DNA of 64,000 nt from G032773895 sp965248935 (lineage in GTDB: Bacteria > Pseudomonadota > Gammaproteobacteria > Pseudomonadales > Cellvibrionaceae): positions 1,240,001 through 1,304,000 of the forward strand of contig OZ252214.1 in NCBI GenBank assembly GCA_965248935.1, given 5' to 3'. Within the stretch, counting starts at the first letter, position 1, and each line of letters begins with the position of its first letter. Below the pieces are notes generated by a model, which ran no database searches, was not told the DNA's origin, and was given only the letters and a program-made list of their open reading frames with translations. Positions 10,055 through 19,181 of the stretch are shown here, in pieces. The position numbers and the translations under genes are program-made.

Positions 10055-10498
10055 TTACAGAGACAGGGACATCATTTCTTCGGGAATGTCGTCGCCCGAA
10101 TCAAGATCCGCAACCGAAGCCAGCCAGGCTTCTTCGCTCCAAAGTTCAAATTTTTTACCCAGGCCAACAAGCATCATTTTTTTCTCTAAGCCGGCGTATT
10201 CTCGAAGCGTGGGAGGTACGAGTACTCGACCATTTCCATCCAACTCTAACGGGCAGGCGTAACCAATTAACAACCGTTGAGCCCGTAGAGCCGCCTTATT
10301 AAAAGTGGGAAGGGCTTCAATTTTAGGGAGGATGATTTGCCATTCTGTCTCGGGATAAAGAAGTACACACTTATCCTGCGTATGAGCGGTCATCACAATT
10401 CGTCCGGCGCACTCAGACGACAGCGCATCCCGATATTTTGCCGGAATGGCCATTCGACCTTTTGCGTCCAAACTTATTGAATGGCTCCCCTGATACAC
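10055..10498 (-). CDS. mraZ: MraZ, dcw operon transcriptional repressor
   Basis: DNA-binding protein with two tandem AbrB/SpoVT-like units; in E. coli it represses its own dcw promoter. Both signature DxxGR motifs are visible (SLDAKGRMAIP near residue 9 and ELDGNGRVLVP near 80). Length 147, as usual. The start is GTG at 10498 preceded by GGGG; no in-frame ATG fits. It is the first gene of the cluster, 47 bp below three GTGG boxes that are its likely own binding site. Confidence 0.96.
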   Translation of the reverse strand: MYQGSHSISLDAKGRMAIPAKYRDALSSECAGRIVMTAHTQDKCVLLYPETEWQIILPKIEALPTFNKAALRAQRLLIGYACPLELDGNGRVLVPPTLREYAGLEKKMMLVGLGKKFELWSEEAWLASVADLDSGDDIPEEMMSLSL

Positions 10499-10547
10499 AC
10501 CTAAACCCCAGTTTTAGTTAATTTTTGGATGCAAAGCACACAGTACC

Positions 10548-10571
10548 CCACTTAAAACCACTTTACACCAC
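10548..10571 (-). promoter_or_regulatory. MraZ-type operator: three GTGG boxes at 10-bp spacing
   Basis: On the minus strand GTGG occurs at 10551-10548, 10561-10558 and 10571-10568, an exact 10-bp period, each preceded by AA or AAA. Characterised MraZ operators are direct repeats of TGGG-type boxes with this spacing just downstream of the mraZ promoter, which is where these lie. Function is inferred from family knowledge. Confidence 0.75.
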
Positions 10572-10579
10572 TTTTGCAC

Positions 10580-10607
10580 ACTATATTTCGGATCTGAGTA
10601 AAGTCAA
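10580..10607 (-). promoter_or_regulatory. mraZ (dcw) sigma70-type promoter
   Basis: TTGACT (10607-10602) and TATAGT (10585-10580) on the minus strand with a 16-bp spacer, immediately upstream of the three GTGG boxes and about 80 bp from the mraZ start. It is the only strong promoter-like sequence seen before the dcw genes. Confidence 0.7.
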
Positions 10608-10620
10608 GGAAATAGCTTGA

Positions 10621-10830
10621 GGTTTAGTAGGTTAAGTTATTGATACCGATAGATTTTTTGCTGAATGACGCTCAAAACAAGAGATGAAAATAACGAATAA
10701 AATGATATATAACAGGGAGTTACAAGCAAAAGCCAGAAACCACTTTAAGTGCAAGATTTTTTAGAACTATCAAAGACGGAAAGGAAGATCGGAAGAGTAT
10801 ATATGTGGAATTTGGTATTTCAGTTAAAAG
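10621..10830. other. Spacer between mraZ promoter and rnpB
   Basis: About 210 bp between the mraZ promoter and the 3' end of rnpB. I see no gene and no clear terminator. It contains a 12-base match to the start of a common sequencing adapter at 10786-10797, treated as chance (see rejected items). Confidence 0.6.
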
Positions 10831-10831
10831 T

Positions 10832-11185
10832 TGGAGTTGGCCGATAAGCCGGGTTCTGTCGAGGACAATCATTCATCTAGAGAGTGCGTCACCACACCCT
10901 TCAAGCGACCTACCCGAATCCAGCGCGGGTCACGCCAAAGGATTCCTATTTGGTCTTGCTCCGAACGGGGTTTACCATCGCCACAGGCTGTTACCAGCCG
11001 CGCGGTGCGCTCTTACCGCACCTTTTCACCCTTACCGAGACACTCCGAAAAGCCTCTAGGCGGTATACTTTCTGCTGCACTTTCCGTAGGCTCGCGCCCC
11101 CCAGGGGTTACCTGGCGTTCTACCCTATGGAGCCCGGACTTTCCTCTGCCCACATACGTGAGAAGCGATTGCCAAGCCAACTCCA
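10832..11185 (-). ncRNA. rnpB: RNase P RNA (type A), catalytic RNA for tRNA 5' maturation
   Basis: Read on the minus strand the region has the diagnostic RNase P blocks: AGAGGAAAGTCCGGGCTCC near the 5' end, GGTAAGGGTGAAAAGGTGCG and GCGCGGCTGGTAACAG in the middle, GAGCAAGACCAAATAGG, and ACAGAACCCGGCTTATCGG at the 3' end. The terminal helix P1 pairs GGAGTTGGC (5') with GCCAACTCC (3'), which sets the ends to within a few bases. ORFs across this interval are spurious. It lies upstream of mraZ on the same strand. Confidence 0.97.
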
Positions 11186-11191
11186 GAGGTA

Positions 11192-11220
11192 AAGATACCA
11201 TTGGAATCTCCATCTGGCAA
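11192..11220 (-). promoter_or_regulatory. rnpB promoter
   Basis: TTGCCA (11220-11215) and TATCTT (11197-11192) with a 17-bp spacer on the minus strand. The -10 box ends six to seven bases before the predicted 5' end of RNase P RNA, as expected for a directly transcribed RNA gene. Confidence 0.8.
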
Positions 11221-11238
11221 TTTAGTACAGGGGCAGTT

Positions 11239-11781
11239 TTAAAAATAAATGTATTTTTCTTGCTTCAAAAGCCGATCAATTTCTGCCGGACCAAAAGGCA
11301 CCGTTCCCACAAAGGGCACTAATTCAGACTTATCTCTACCGAGCACCCCCATGCGCGTTTCACACACCTGAATTTCAACAACTTTAAAGGCGGTTAACCG
11401 GGCGACTATATCAACAATTTCTTTATTTTGTTGATAGTTATCTTTAAAAAAAAGCGCGACTTCTGGACCGTGAAGAACAAAGGTGAGAGGCTTACCCGTC
11501 TTCTCAACTTTCCCTCCAAGGTAGAGATTTTCGGCGCGTTTCAACGCATTTTTAAGGTCATTTGGTGCATCTAACTCAATTCTTGCTAGATAACCATTTG
11601 GGGTTGGGCTAATAATTTTGCTATTTGTATTGCCTCTAGTGGAGTCTAGGTTTTGGTAATTTGGTTGCCTAAAAGACTCGTCTACCAATTGAATTTCTGA
11701 GGCAAAAGAGACCCCGCATAAGAGGGCTATTAGCCATAAATAGCGCTTTGGAAACTGTCGTTTTATGTTCACGCTATCCAT
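11239..11781 (-). CDS. Exported DsrE/DsrF-like protein
   Basis: The frame is open from 11904, but the plausible start is ATG at 11781 (180 residues), which gives an export signal (basic KRQFPKR, then hydrophobic YLWLIALLCGVSFA). The mature part has the DsrE/YchN-like pattern, including RIELDAPNDLKNALKRAENL, FVLHGPEVALF and a late cysteine in EIQVCETRMG. In known DsrE proteins a cysteine relays sulfur; a function for exported versions is not established. It follows erpA by 16 bp and may share its transcript. Fold call is moderate; function unknown. Confidence 0.7.
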   Translation of the reverse strand: MDSVNIKRQFPKRYLWLIALLCGVSFASEIQLVDESFRQPNYQNLDSTRGNTNSKIISPTPNGYLARIELDAPNDLKNALKRAENLYLGGKVEKTGKPLTFVLHGPEVALFFKDNYQQNKEIVDIVARLTAFKVVEIQVCETRMGVLGRDKSELVPFVGTVPFGPAEIDRLLKQEKYIYF

Positions 11782-11797
11782 ACAAAAATACAAGGGT

Positions 11798-12154
11798 TTA
11801 GATTGAGAAAGAGGAACCACATCCACAAGTGGAGGTGGCGTTTGGGTTGACCACAGTAAAGCGTGACCCTTGTAAACTCTCTTCATAGTCAAGTTTCGCA
11901 CCAACCAGATAAGGGTAACTCATTGCATCCACGACAACAGAAACCCCATCCCGACGAATTTCCGCATCATCACTCGCTACGGCCTCATCAAAGGCAAACC
12001 CATATTGAAACCCAGAACAACCTCCACCAGTAACAAAAACCCGCAACTTTAGATCGGGGTTTTCTTCCTCTTCAACTAGGCTACGCACTTTGTTAAGGGC
12101 ATTATCGGTCACATTAATAGGCTGTGGAACAAAAGTTTCTGGTACGCTACTCAT
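11798..12154 (-). CDS. erpA: ErpA, A-type iron-sulfur carrier
   Basis: Carries Fe-S clusters to target apoproteins. The HesB/IscA core is complete, with the three cluster cysteines at 46 (GGGCSGFQ), 110 and 112 (TCGCGSSF). Length 118 and the FDE and YEESLQGSRF motifs fit ErpA better than IscA or SufA, and no isc genes are near. ATG at 12154 is preceded by GGATGG. Location beside argC, rnpB and bactofilin resembles the arrangement in Pseudomonas-type genomes. Confidence 0.93.
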   Translation of the reverse strand: MSSVPETFVPQPINVTDNALNKVRSLVEEEENPDLKLRVFVTGGGCSGFQYGFAFDEAVASDDAEIRRDGVSVVVDAMSYPYLVGAKLDYEESLQGSRFTVVNPNATSTCGCGSSFSI

Positions 12155-12273
12155 AATCCATCCAGATATTACAGGATAAAAACAATAAAGATTAATGCGC
12201 TAAACAGCGCAAGTCAGGACTGAGATTATGATAATAACCTAGCCCTGAGGTCAAGTATTGAATGATGGATAAC

Positions 12274-12720
12274 TTATTTGCTGGACTCAGCCGTATTGGA
12301 GACCGCTTTCAGCACTTCTGTTTTTGGTACCGGCTTGCTTATGCTTGAAGACGAGGGCTCAACATGCTCTAGCTTACCATTCACTTGCGCCCCTTTAACG
12401 ACTTCGATCGCGCTGTAATGAACATTGCCATTTACAACAGCTTTGGCTGCCAACTCTAGGTGTTTCGACGAGTGAATATCGCCCTTTACGGAACCGCGAA
12501 CCACTATTTTAGGAGCGTGTATTTCACCGAACACTTCGCCTTTCTCAGCAACGGTAAGCTCTGCATCTGTACCCGGCTCAGCGTACACGTTTCCTTTGAT
12601 AATACCTATGATCTCCATTTCTCCGCCAAATTTAATATCACCAGTAATTTCTACCGCTCTCGCAAGTAGAGTATGGCCACCAGCCGCAAAATGATTATCT
12701 TTCTCTTTCTTACCCAACAT
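12274..12720 (-). CDS. Bactofilin family polymer-forming protein
   Basis: Cytoskeletal beta-helix protein; bactofilins polymerise without nucleotide and organise cell-wall or polar proteins. The central part (about residues 15-115) is the repetitive right-handed beta-helix pattern, with glycine/valine turns such as GDIKFGGEMEIIG and VRGSVKGDIHSSKH; the C-terminus is polar and serine-rich. ATG at 12720 overlaps the stop of the upstream gene as TAATG, so I prefer it over an upstream in-frame start at 12741. Length 148. Confidence 0.9.
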   Translation of the reverse strand: MLGKKEKDNHFAAGGHTLLARAVEITGDIKFGGEMEIIGIIKGNVYAEPGTDAELTVAEKGEVFGEIHAPKIVVRGSVKGDIHSSKHLELAAKAVVNGNVHYSAIEVVKGAQVNGKLEHVEPSSSSISKPVPKTEVLKAVSNTAESSK

Positions 12721-13460
12721 TACACTTTCTCCACAAGCCAACCAAAACGTTTTTCAATGGTGACTGGTTTTTTACCTGTTGTATTGGCATAGAGTTCTAT
12801 CCGTTCAGGCTCGAAGCCTTCAGGTAAGCTCAATACCCCTTCAATAGTTTGAAAATATTTGAAATTCAGTTTAATCATGGAGGCACTCACTTCCTTAGAT
12901 AAATCAGAGAAGTTATATTTCACCTCCAGCTCGCCTTGCTTACCAATGATGATGATCTTTAGGTGCCCTTTCAACACATTGTGGTTGACTGCAAGCTGTT
13001 GCATAACCACTTTTAATCTGAAGTTTCTCAGGTTTTCAGTATCCGCAATTTCAACCACACCAAAAGTAAGGCCACGCTTATTTCCAGACGGGGCCATCAA
13101 GTTTTTATAGAAACTGTTTTCTTCTTTAAGTTCAGAAAACTGCTCCTTAAGTTGAATAACTTCTTTACGCACATCTTCATTTGCCTGCTTATCCACTTCA
13201 GAACCGAGATGAATATTGGCAATGTCCTGCTGTAGCTTGGCAACATCAGCTTGCGAGGCTTCCAAACTGTTTTTGTACATAGCCGCATCAGCCAATGCCT
13301 TCTCTTGACCGTTCATTCCCTGGTCATGACCTAATTTATAGGTAGTACCGGATACAACAACTAATACCAAAAAACACATTAACAATGTCAGAACCCGTAA
13401 ATAAGGTCGATCCTTAACCACCTTTAACTGGTACTGTTTACTACCTTTTACCGCAACCAT
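12720..13460 (-). CDS. DUF6776-like membrane-anchored coiled-coil protein
   Basis: N-terminal membrane anchor (about residues 24-43, TLLMCFLVLVVVSGTTYKLG), a long heptad-rich region (about 55-115) and a C-terminal beta-rich domain (about 120-246) containing FRLKVVMQQLAVNHNVLKGH. This architecture matches a conserved gammaproteobacterial family encoded directly before bactofilin; the stop/start overlap with bactofilin supports joint action. I infer a membrane partner for the bactofilin polymer; the biochemical role is unknown. Confidence 0.72.
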   Translation of the reverse strand: MVAVKGSKQYQLKVVKDRPYLRVLTLLMCFLVLVVVSGTTYKLGHDQGMNGQEKALADAAMYKNSLEASQADVAKLQQDIANIHLGSEVDKQANEDVRKEVIQLKEQFSELKEENSFYKNLMAPSGNKRGLTFGVVEIADTENLRNFRLKVVMQQLAVNHNVLKGHLKIIIIGKQGELEVKYNFSDLSKEVSASMIKLNFKYFQTIEGVLSLPEGFEPERIELYANTTGKKPVTIEKRFGWLVEKV

Positions 13461-13500
13461 CTTTATTCTTTTAACCTACTCTTACTAACGAATCTCACAC

Positions 13501-14541
13501 TTAAGGCAATAATGCAGGGCTTTGTAACCCAGCAGTTTCCTTAATCCCAAACATAATGTTCATACACTGAATTGCCTGCCCAGAAGCACCTTTTGCTAAG
13601 TTGTCGATAACAGACATGACAACCACAGTGCCTCGCTCCTGCGGTTCAATAATAGACAGTCTACAGGTATTAGTGCTTTTCACAGTTCTCGTTTCAGGAA
13701 ATTTTCCAACAGGCAATACATCGACAAAAGGTTCATTTTTATATCGAGTCTCATACAATTCTTGTAAGTCTTCTACTTTGCCGGTTAGTTTTGCGTACAA
13801 AGTTGAGTGAATTCCTCTCACAATAGGCAGCAGATGAGGAACAAATGTTACCTGAGCCGGTTCACTTCCACTGGGCTGAAAAGTGCGTAACCCCTGCTCA
13901 ATTTCCGGTAAGTGTCTATGCCCACCCGCTTTATATGCCATAAAGCTTTCACCCACCTCAGCCAATAACATCCCTACATTCGCCTGACGACCAGCGCCAC
14001 TGCTTCCAGAAGCACTGTTTGCGATTAATGACGTCGCATCAACTAGGTTTTTTTCCAACAGTGGTAAAAACCCTAGCTGGACGGAGGTAGGATAGCAGCC
14101 CGGGCAGGCAACTAACTGAGCACCAGCGATAGCGTTTCTATTTGATTCTGGCAAACCATACACAGCCATATCAACAAGGTCTGGGCAGCCGTGTTTTTGT
14201 CCATACCACTTCTCCCAGGTTTCGATATTTTTAATACGAAAGTCCGCCGAAAGGTCAATTATTCGAGTTTTGCCTCCCACAAAATCTTTCATCATTGCCT
14301 GGGCGACACCGTGTGGTGTTGCAAAGAAGACAACATCACATTTTTTTAATGCATTGACATTTGGCATTGTAAAAGCCAAATCGTAGTGACCTCGTAAGCT
14401 GGGGAAAAGGTTGGCAACTGGACGGCCAGATTCTGCGCGAGAAGTGATCATACTTACTTCCACTTCTGGATGGCTTGCCAATAAACGTAATAACTCAACT
14501 CCGGTATAGCCCGTTCCACCAACAATTCCTACTTTAATCAC
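13501..14541 (-). CDS. argC: ArgC, N-acetyl-gamma-glutamyl-phosphate reductase
   Basis: NADPH-dependent reductase of arginine synthesis, converting N-acetylglutamyl phosphate to the semialdehyde. The nucleotide fold GIVGGTGYTG is at the N-terminus, the catalytic cysteine is C149 in VACPGCYPTS, and HRHLPEIEQ is present. Length 346. The start is GTG at 14541 with a strong GGGAGG ribosome site five bases upstream. Other arg genes are not in the window. Confidence 0.97.
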   Translation of the reverse strand: MIKVGIVGGTGYTGVELLRLLASHPEVEVSMITSRAESGRPVANLFPSLRGHYDLAFTMPNVNALKKCDVVFFATPHGVAQAMMKDFVGGKTRIIDLSADFRIKNIETWEKWYGQKHGCPDLVDMAVYGLPESNRNAIAGAQLVACPGCYPTSVQLGFLPLLEKNLVDATSLIANSASGSSGAGRQANVGMLLAEVGESFMAYKAGGHRHLPEIEQGLRTFQPSGSEPAQVTFVPHLLPIVRGIHSTLYAKLTGKVEDLQELYETRYKNEPFVDVLPVGKFPETRTVKSTNTCRLSIIEPQERGTVVVMSVIDNLAKGASGQAIQCMNIMFGIKETAGLQSPALLP

Positions 14542-14707
14542 TACAACCTCCCAATTTTCTATAAACTGCTTATTTCATCAAGGTGGTTATCATACGGCCA
14601 ATCGGTAAAAATCCAAAATAATGCGTTCTTGGTAAAGGGAAATGCGATACTCTCCCCTCGTAGACTAACAGCACTATTCACCCAAAAACAATTGCAAGAA
14701 TAGCCCC

Positions 14708-16489
14708 ATGCACAGCCACTCACTTGTACAAAAAATTTCGCGTACTCTTAACGAGTTTCGCCATTCACTTTCCTATGCCGAAGCACTGCCACAACTTAGT
14801 TTATTGGGTTTCCTTGCCGGTCTAGCAGCGGGTGGACTCATTGTCGTTTTTCGTTTAGCCATGGACTCTTCACTGAATGCCCTACTTCCCGGCGGAGCGG
14901 ATAGCTTTGAGTCACTTGATATTGTTACCCGTGCGACCTTTATCGTTATCGGAGCATGTACTGTTGGAATCATTTATCACTTTGCTGGAAATACAGCGAA
15001 AGAGGTGAGTGTCAGTCATGTTATTCACAGGCTTCAAGATCACCAGGGTAAAATGCCTTTCAAAAACTGGCTAGTTCAGTACTTAGGTGGCCTAGTTTGT
15101 ATGATTAGCGGTCAATCAGTGGGGCGTGAAGGCCCCGCTGTCCACATAGGCGCAGGTGCTGCGAGCCAACTGGGGCAATGGTTAAAGCTACCCAATAACA
15201 GTATGCATACCCTTGTAGCCTGTGGTGTTGCCGCAGCCATCGCAGCAGCGTTTGATACCCCCTTAGCAGGGGTAATTTTCGCCATGGAAGTCATTGTGAT
15301 GGAATATACCATCGCGGGCTTCCTTCCCGTTATGCTCGCCTCAGTCATGGGCACCATGATTAGCCAAGCCGTATTTGGCAAAACAAATTTGTTTCTAGTC
15401 GGAGACACCAATATTACAAGCTTGGCCGAGCTGCCCTATATGGTTATTTGCGGCTTGGTTCTTTCCGCTTGCGCAGCGGTCTATATCCGGCTCAACATCG
15501 CTATGCTCAGGTACAAAGCAACGCCGTTGAGAATTCGCTTAAGTATTGCGACAATAATCACAATCGCAGTAGCCATCCCTTTACCAGAAATTATGGGCAT
15601 GGGGTACGACACAGTAAATCTTACTCTTGCGGGCAAATTAGGCATTGGTATGTTGCTCGCCATTGCTTTAGCAAAACTTATCGTTACCCCAACAGTGATT
15701 GGCTTAGGCATACCAGGGGGGCTTATAGGCCCGCTTATCGTTATCGGCGCTTGCATTGGGCAATCCCTAGGTTTATTTGCAGGGATGATTTTCCCAGGCT
15801 TTGACGCTAATCCTAGTTTTTATGTCATGTTAGGTATGGCCGGTATGGTTGCAGCAACATTAAATGCGCCTCTCACCGCTCTTATTACTGTGCTCGAATT
15901 GACCTACAACCCTAATTTAATTTTTCCAACCATGCTCGTTATTGTCGCGTCATGTATCAGCACTCGATATTTTTTTGGTTTGGAAAGTATTTTTTCCGAA
16001 CAACTCAAAATAGAGGGAAAACTGTTTGATACTAACCCCGCCGAGAACGCACTAAAGCGAGTTGGTGTTCGTAGCATTATGGATAAGCAGTTTGTCTGTA
16101 GTGAACAGTTCACGTCCATGGATAAAGCACTAAAACTCATCGATATGACCCCCAGTTGGATAGTGGTAGAATATTCTGACGACAATGGCGAAACCAAGCT
16201 TTCTGCACTTAATGCGGCAGACTTTGCAAGCTTTATCACCGAATTGGCCCTAGAAAAACACACCGTCTTTGAGCTAGACCTTATGGCTATACCGGGCCAA
16301 AAATATCTCTTAACGCCAATTGGAGAAAATGCGAATCTATTACAAGCGCTCGCACACTATAGAGAGCACAATGCAGAAGCGCTTTTTGTAAGAAGGGTCC
16401 AATCCTCAAATAACCCACTTAATGAAGTCCAAGGTATTGTTACAATAGAATCTATTGAAAACTATTATCGGCCACGAGAAAAGCACTAG
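14708..16489 (+). CDS. CLC-family chloride channel/transporter with C-terminal CBS-like region
   Basis: Membrane anion channel or exchanger. The CLC fold is clear: GREGP at 139-143 holds the gating glutamate E141, and GLGIPGGLIGP is the second pore motif. The glutamate that carries protons in E. coli ClcA (second E of IIEEM) aligns with V195 in FAMEVIV, as in vertebrate channel-type CLCs. Residues after about 450 resemble a CBS pair (VRSIMDKQFV). Length 593. It is followed 14 bp later by hemJ, so they are probably co-transcribed. Confidence 0.93.
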   Translation: MHSHSLVQKISRTLNEFRHSLSYAEALPQLSLLGFLAGLAAGGLIVVFRLAMDSSLNALLPGGADSFESLDIVTRATFIVIGACTVGIIYHFAGNTAKEVSVSHVIHRLQDHQGKMPFKNWLVQYLGGLVCMISGQSVGREGPAVHIGAGAASQLGQWLKLPNNSMHTLVACGVAAAIAAAFDTPLAGVIFAMEVIVMEYTIAGFLPVMLASVMGTMISQAVFGKTNLFLVGDTNITSLAELPYMVICGLVLSACAAVYIRLNIAMLRYKATPLRIRLSIATIITIAVAIPLPEIMGMGYDTVNLTLAGKLGIGMLLAIALAKLIVTPTVIGLGIPGGLIGPLIVIGACIGQSLGLFAGMIFPGFDANPSFYVMLGMAGMVAATLNAPLTALITVLELTYNPNLIFPTMLVIVASCISTRYFFGLESIFSEQLKIEGKLFDTNPAENALKRVGVRSIMDKQFVCSEQFTSMDKALKLIDMTPSWIVVEYSDDNGETKLSALNAADFASFITELALEKHTVFELDLMAIPGQKYLLTPIGENANLLQALAHYREHNAEALFVRRVQSSNNPLNEVQGIVTIESIENYYRPREKH

Positions 16490-16503
16490 GAGAAAACCTA
16501 ACG

Positions 16504-16941
16504 ATGCTAATACTTTGGATTAAAGCGTTTCATATCATCGCCGTAGTATCCTGGTTCGCAGCTTTGTTTTATCTGCCAAGGCTTTTTGTCTATCATGCAA
16601 TGGTTGAAAAGGCCGACATCGTTAGCAATGAACGGTTTAAAGTGATGGAACGAAAGCTCTTTCGCGGAATTTGTACCCCAGCAATGATCGCAACAATTGT
16701 TTTTGGCGCTTGGGTGTCTTCTCTGAACTGGGCCTACTATTCTTCTGCAAGCTGGTATTGGCTAAAAATAGGTCTTGTAGTAATACTGGTAATCTATAAT
16801 CAAACATGTTGGCACCATGTAAAGAAATTCCGAGATGATAAAAACACTCAAACGCACAAATATTTTCGTTACTTTAATGAAGTGCCTACACTGCTACTAA
16901 TCGCCGTTGTATTACTGGTAGTCTTAAAGCTTCCCGCATAA
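16504..16941 (+). CDS. hemJ: HemJ, protoporphyrinogen IX oxidase
   Basis: Membrane oxidase of the penultimate haem-synthesis step, used by bacteria lacking HemG/HemY. The 145-residue product has four hydrophobic segments and the family start with a conserved histidine, KAFHIIAVVSWFAALFYLPR, followed by FVYH. It sits between the CLC gene and thiD with short gaps and is one of three haem genes in the window (hemJ, hemL, hemB). Confidence 0.93.
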   Translation: MLILWIKAFHIIAVVSWFAALFYLPRLFVYHAMVEKADIVSNERFKVMERKLFRGICTPAMIATIVFGAWVSSLNWAYYSSASWYWLKIGLVVILVIYNQTCWHHVKKFRDDKNTQTHKYFRYFNEVPTLLLIAVVLLVVLKLPA

Positions 16942-16950
16942 GGAAAAATT

Positions 16951-17790
16951 ATGCTCTACAAATCCCATAACCCACCGATTATTTTAACTTTTTCCGCTCT
17001 GGACCCATCGGGGAGCGGCGGCATTCAAGCGGATATAGAAACAGCCGCAAGTCTGGGGTGTCATTGTGCACCAATAATTACCTCGCTATGCACAGATGGC
17101 GCAACTCAACAGACCGAAACCATCGCAACAGACCCGACACTCATTATTCAGCAAGCCCGTTCAGTACTGGAAAGTATGCAAGTAAGGGCCATTAAAATTG
17201 GCTACATTGGTTCAACAGCTATCGCTGAAGCTGTTCATTCTATCCTCAGCGATTACCCCAGCATCCCGGTTATTCTTCACCCGGTTTTAGCTTTATGGGA
17301 TGACGAAATTGAAGAGCAAGCCGATTTACCGGAAGCACTTTCCTCTCTTATATTACCTTTGACCTCAGTGGCCTGTGTATCACTTTACGAGGCGAGAAAA
17401 ATTTCCCAAGAAGCAGATACATTAGAGACTACTGCTGGCGCCATTGTTAACCTAGGGTGCAATTACTTGCTGATAACCAGCACAGGTAAAGAACGGCAGG
17501 CATTCCAAAATAGTGTGTTCGGAGAGAGGGGGTTAGTCAGACATTACTACTGGGAACAAGAAGCGCCCCACTGTCACGGTTCAAGTACGACTCTCGCCAT
17601 GAGTATCGCCGCCTATATGGCGCATGGCTCGGATGAAATACACGCAATAGAGCAAGCCCAAAACTTTACCTGGCAAACAATGCGTGCATCGAGAGAACTG
17701 GGTTTTGAAAAAAGTACACCCCACCGTTTTTTCTGGGCAGACAAAAATATTGAAACACCCGACACTTTGCCAGTCAAAAATACCCACTAA
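16951..17790 (+). CDS. thiD: ThiD-type hydroxymethylpyrimidine (phosphate) kinase
   Basis: Phosphorylates hydroxymethylpyrimidine and its phosphate for thiamine synthesis. The N-terminal motif SALDPSGSGGIQAD matches the ThiD substrate loop, and the ribokinase-type C-terminal motif is present in divergent form (HCHGSSTTLAMSIAAYMAHG; the usual G-T-G-C-T is changed). Length 279. The thiD-hemL adjacency is found in Pseudomonas-type genomes, but thiE, often between them, is absent here. The diverged C-terminal anion-hole motif makes substrate assignment slightly uncertain. Confidence 0.85.
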   Translation: MLYKSHNPPIILTFSALDPSGSGGIQADIETAASLGCHCAPIITSLCTDGATQQTETIATDPTLIIQQARSVLESMQVRAIKIGYIGSTAIAEAVHSILSDYPSIPVILHPVLALWDDEIEEQADLPEALSSLILPLTSVACVSLYEARKISQEADTLETTAGAIVNLGCNYLLITSTGKERQAFQNSVFGERGLVRHYYWEQEAPHCHGSSTTLAMSIAAYMAHGSDEIHAIEQAQNFTWQTMRASRELGFEKSTPHRFFWADKNIETPDTLPVKNTH

Positions 17791-17831
17791 ATAGTGATAA
17801 ATAAAAAATTCCTTTCATCAAGAGATTATTC

Positions 17832-19118
17832 ATGAGCGAAACAAAAAACCACCAAGCTTTTATTGATGCCCAGAAAGTGATACCGGGTGGAGTAAACTCT
17901 CCGGTAAGGGCGTTTAAAGCCGTGGGCGGAGAGCCTGTTTTTGTGGAGAGTGCTAAAGGCGCATATATTTTTGATATTCATGGAAAAAAATATGTGGATT
18001 ATGTTCTCTCCTGGGGACCCATGATTCTCGGTCACGCGGACGATGATGTGTTAAAGGCGGTAACAGAGAAACTGCAAAAAGGTTTGAGTTTTGGCGCGCC
18101 CACAGAAATTGAAACCGAACTGGCAAAACGTGTATGTGACATTATGCCAGGCATGGACAAAATAAGATTTGTAAGCTCAGGAACGGAAGCCACTATGAGT
18201 GCCATTCGTTTAGCAAGAGGTTACACGGGTCGAGATAAAATAATTAAATTTGAAGGATGTTACCACGGCCACTCTGATTCTCTACTCGTAAAAGCCGGTA
18301 GCGGTGCCCTAACCTTAGGTGTTCCTAGTTCTCCAGGTGTTCCCGATTCACTAGCAGAACATACGATTACATTAGCCTATAACGATATTGATCAGGTTAA
18401 AAAAACATTTGAAACACACGGAGGTGATATTGCCTGCATTATCGTTGAACCTGTTGCAGGCAATATGAATTGCATTCCTCCAATAGAGGGGTTTTTAGAA
18501 ACCTTAAGGGAGTATTGCGACCAATATGAAAGCATTTTAATTTTCGATGAAGTGATGACAGGTTTTAGATTGGGAATAACCGGCGCACAAGGCTACTACA
18601 ATATTCAACCCGACATTACCACTTTAGGTAAAATAATGGGCGGGGGAATGCCTGTAGGAGCATTCGGCGGAAAAGATAAAATTATGCAGCACATTGCCCC
18701 GACAGGCCCGGTATATCAAGCAGGAACCTTGTCTGGAAACCCTGTCGCTATGGCCGCAGGTTTAGCGACTGTGAAAAAAATCCAGGCCGAAAACATCTAC
18801 CCCTCTCTTTTTGAAAAGACTTCAATGCTTGTTTCACAGCTTCAGCAGGCAGCGAATGAGGCGGGGGTTTCTCTCACGACAAACCACGTAGGTAGCATGT
18901 GGGGACTATTTTTTACCGAGGAAAAAAAGGTCATTAATTATCAGCAAGTTATAAGTTGCAATAGCAAACGCTTTAATCAATTCTTTCACGGAATGTTAGA
19001 GGAAGGGGTGTATTTAGCTCCGGCCTCCTACGAGGCGGCATTTATGTCTACAGCTCACACACTAGACGATATTGAATATACGGTAAAAGCGGCAAAAAAA
19101 GTTTTTTCGACATTGTGA
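17832..19118 (+). CDS. hemL: HemL, glutamate-1-semialdehyde 2,1-aminomutase
   Basis: PLP enzyme making 5-aminolevulinate from glutamate-1-semialdehyde, the C5 route to haem. The PLP lysine is K267 in TTLGKIMGGGMPVG; VSSGTEATMSAIRLAR and IFDEVMTGFR are also conserved. Length 428. ATG at 17832 follows thiD by 41 bp. hemB further right provides the next step of the pathway. Confidence 0.98.
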   Translation: MSETKNHQAFIDAQKVIPGGVNSPVRAFKAVGGEPVFVESAKGAYIFDIHGKKYVDYVLSWGPMILGHADDDVLKAVTEKLQKGLSFGAPTEIETELAKRVCDIMPGMDKIRFVSSGTEATMSAIRLARGYTGRDKIIKFEGCYHGHSDSLLVKAGSGALTLGVPSSPGVPDSLAEHTITLAYNDIDQVKKTFETHGGDIACIIVEPVAGNMNCIPPIEGFLETLREYCDQYESILIFDEVMTGFRLGITGAQGYYNIQPDITTLGKIMGGGMPVGAFGGKDKIMQHIAPTGPVYQAGTLSGNPVAMAAGLATVKKIQAENIYPSLFEKTSMLVSQLQQAANEAGVSLTTNHVGSMWGLFFTEEKKVINYQQVISCNSKRFNQFFHGMLEEGVYLAPASYEAAFMSTAHTLDDIEYTVKAAKKVFSTL

Positions 19119-19181
19119 TTTTTACGATATTGTAACTAAAACAAATAAACGAGCAAAAGGTTGCAATCACTTTAACGACAC

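Noticed and set aside
10786..10797. AGATCGGAAGAG, a 12-base match to the start of a common Illumina adapter
   Set aside because: The match stops after 12 bases (next base T, not C) and the sequence continues as normal AT-rich intergenic DNA, so chance is more likely than adapter contamination.
10805..11322. Overlapping ORFs of 66-163 codons on both strands
   Set aside because: They lie across RNase P RNA, whose conserved G+C-rich sequence explains the open frames.
14542..14707. Search for a promoter or arginine operator between argC and the CLC gene
   Set aside because: The divergent gap surely holds start signals, but I could not pick a convincing -35/-10 pair or ARG box.
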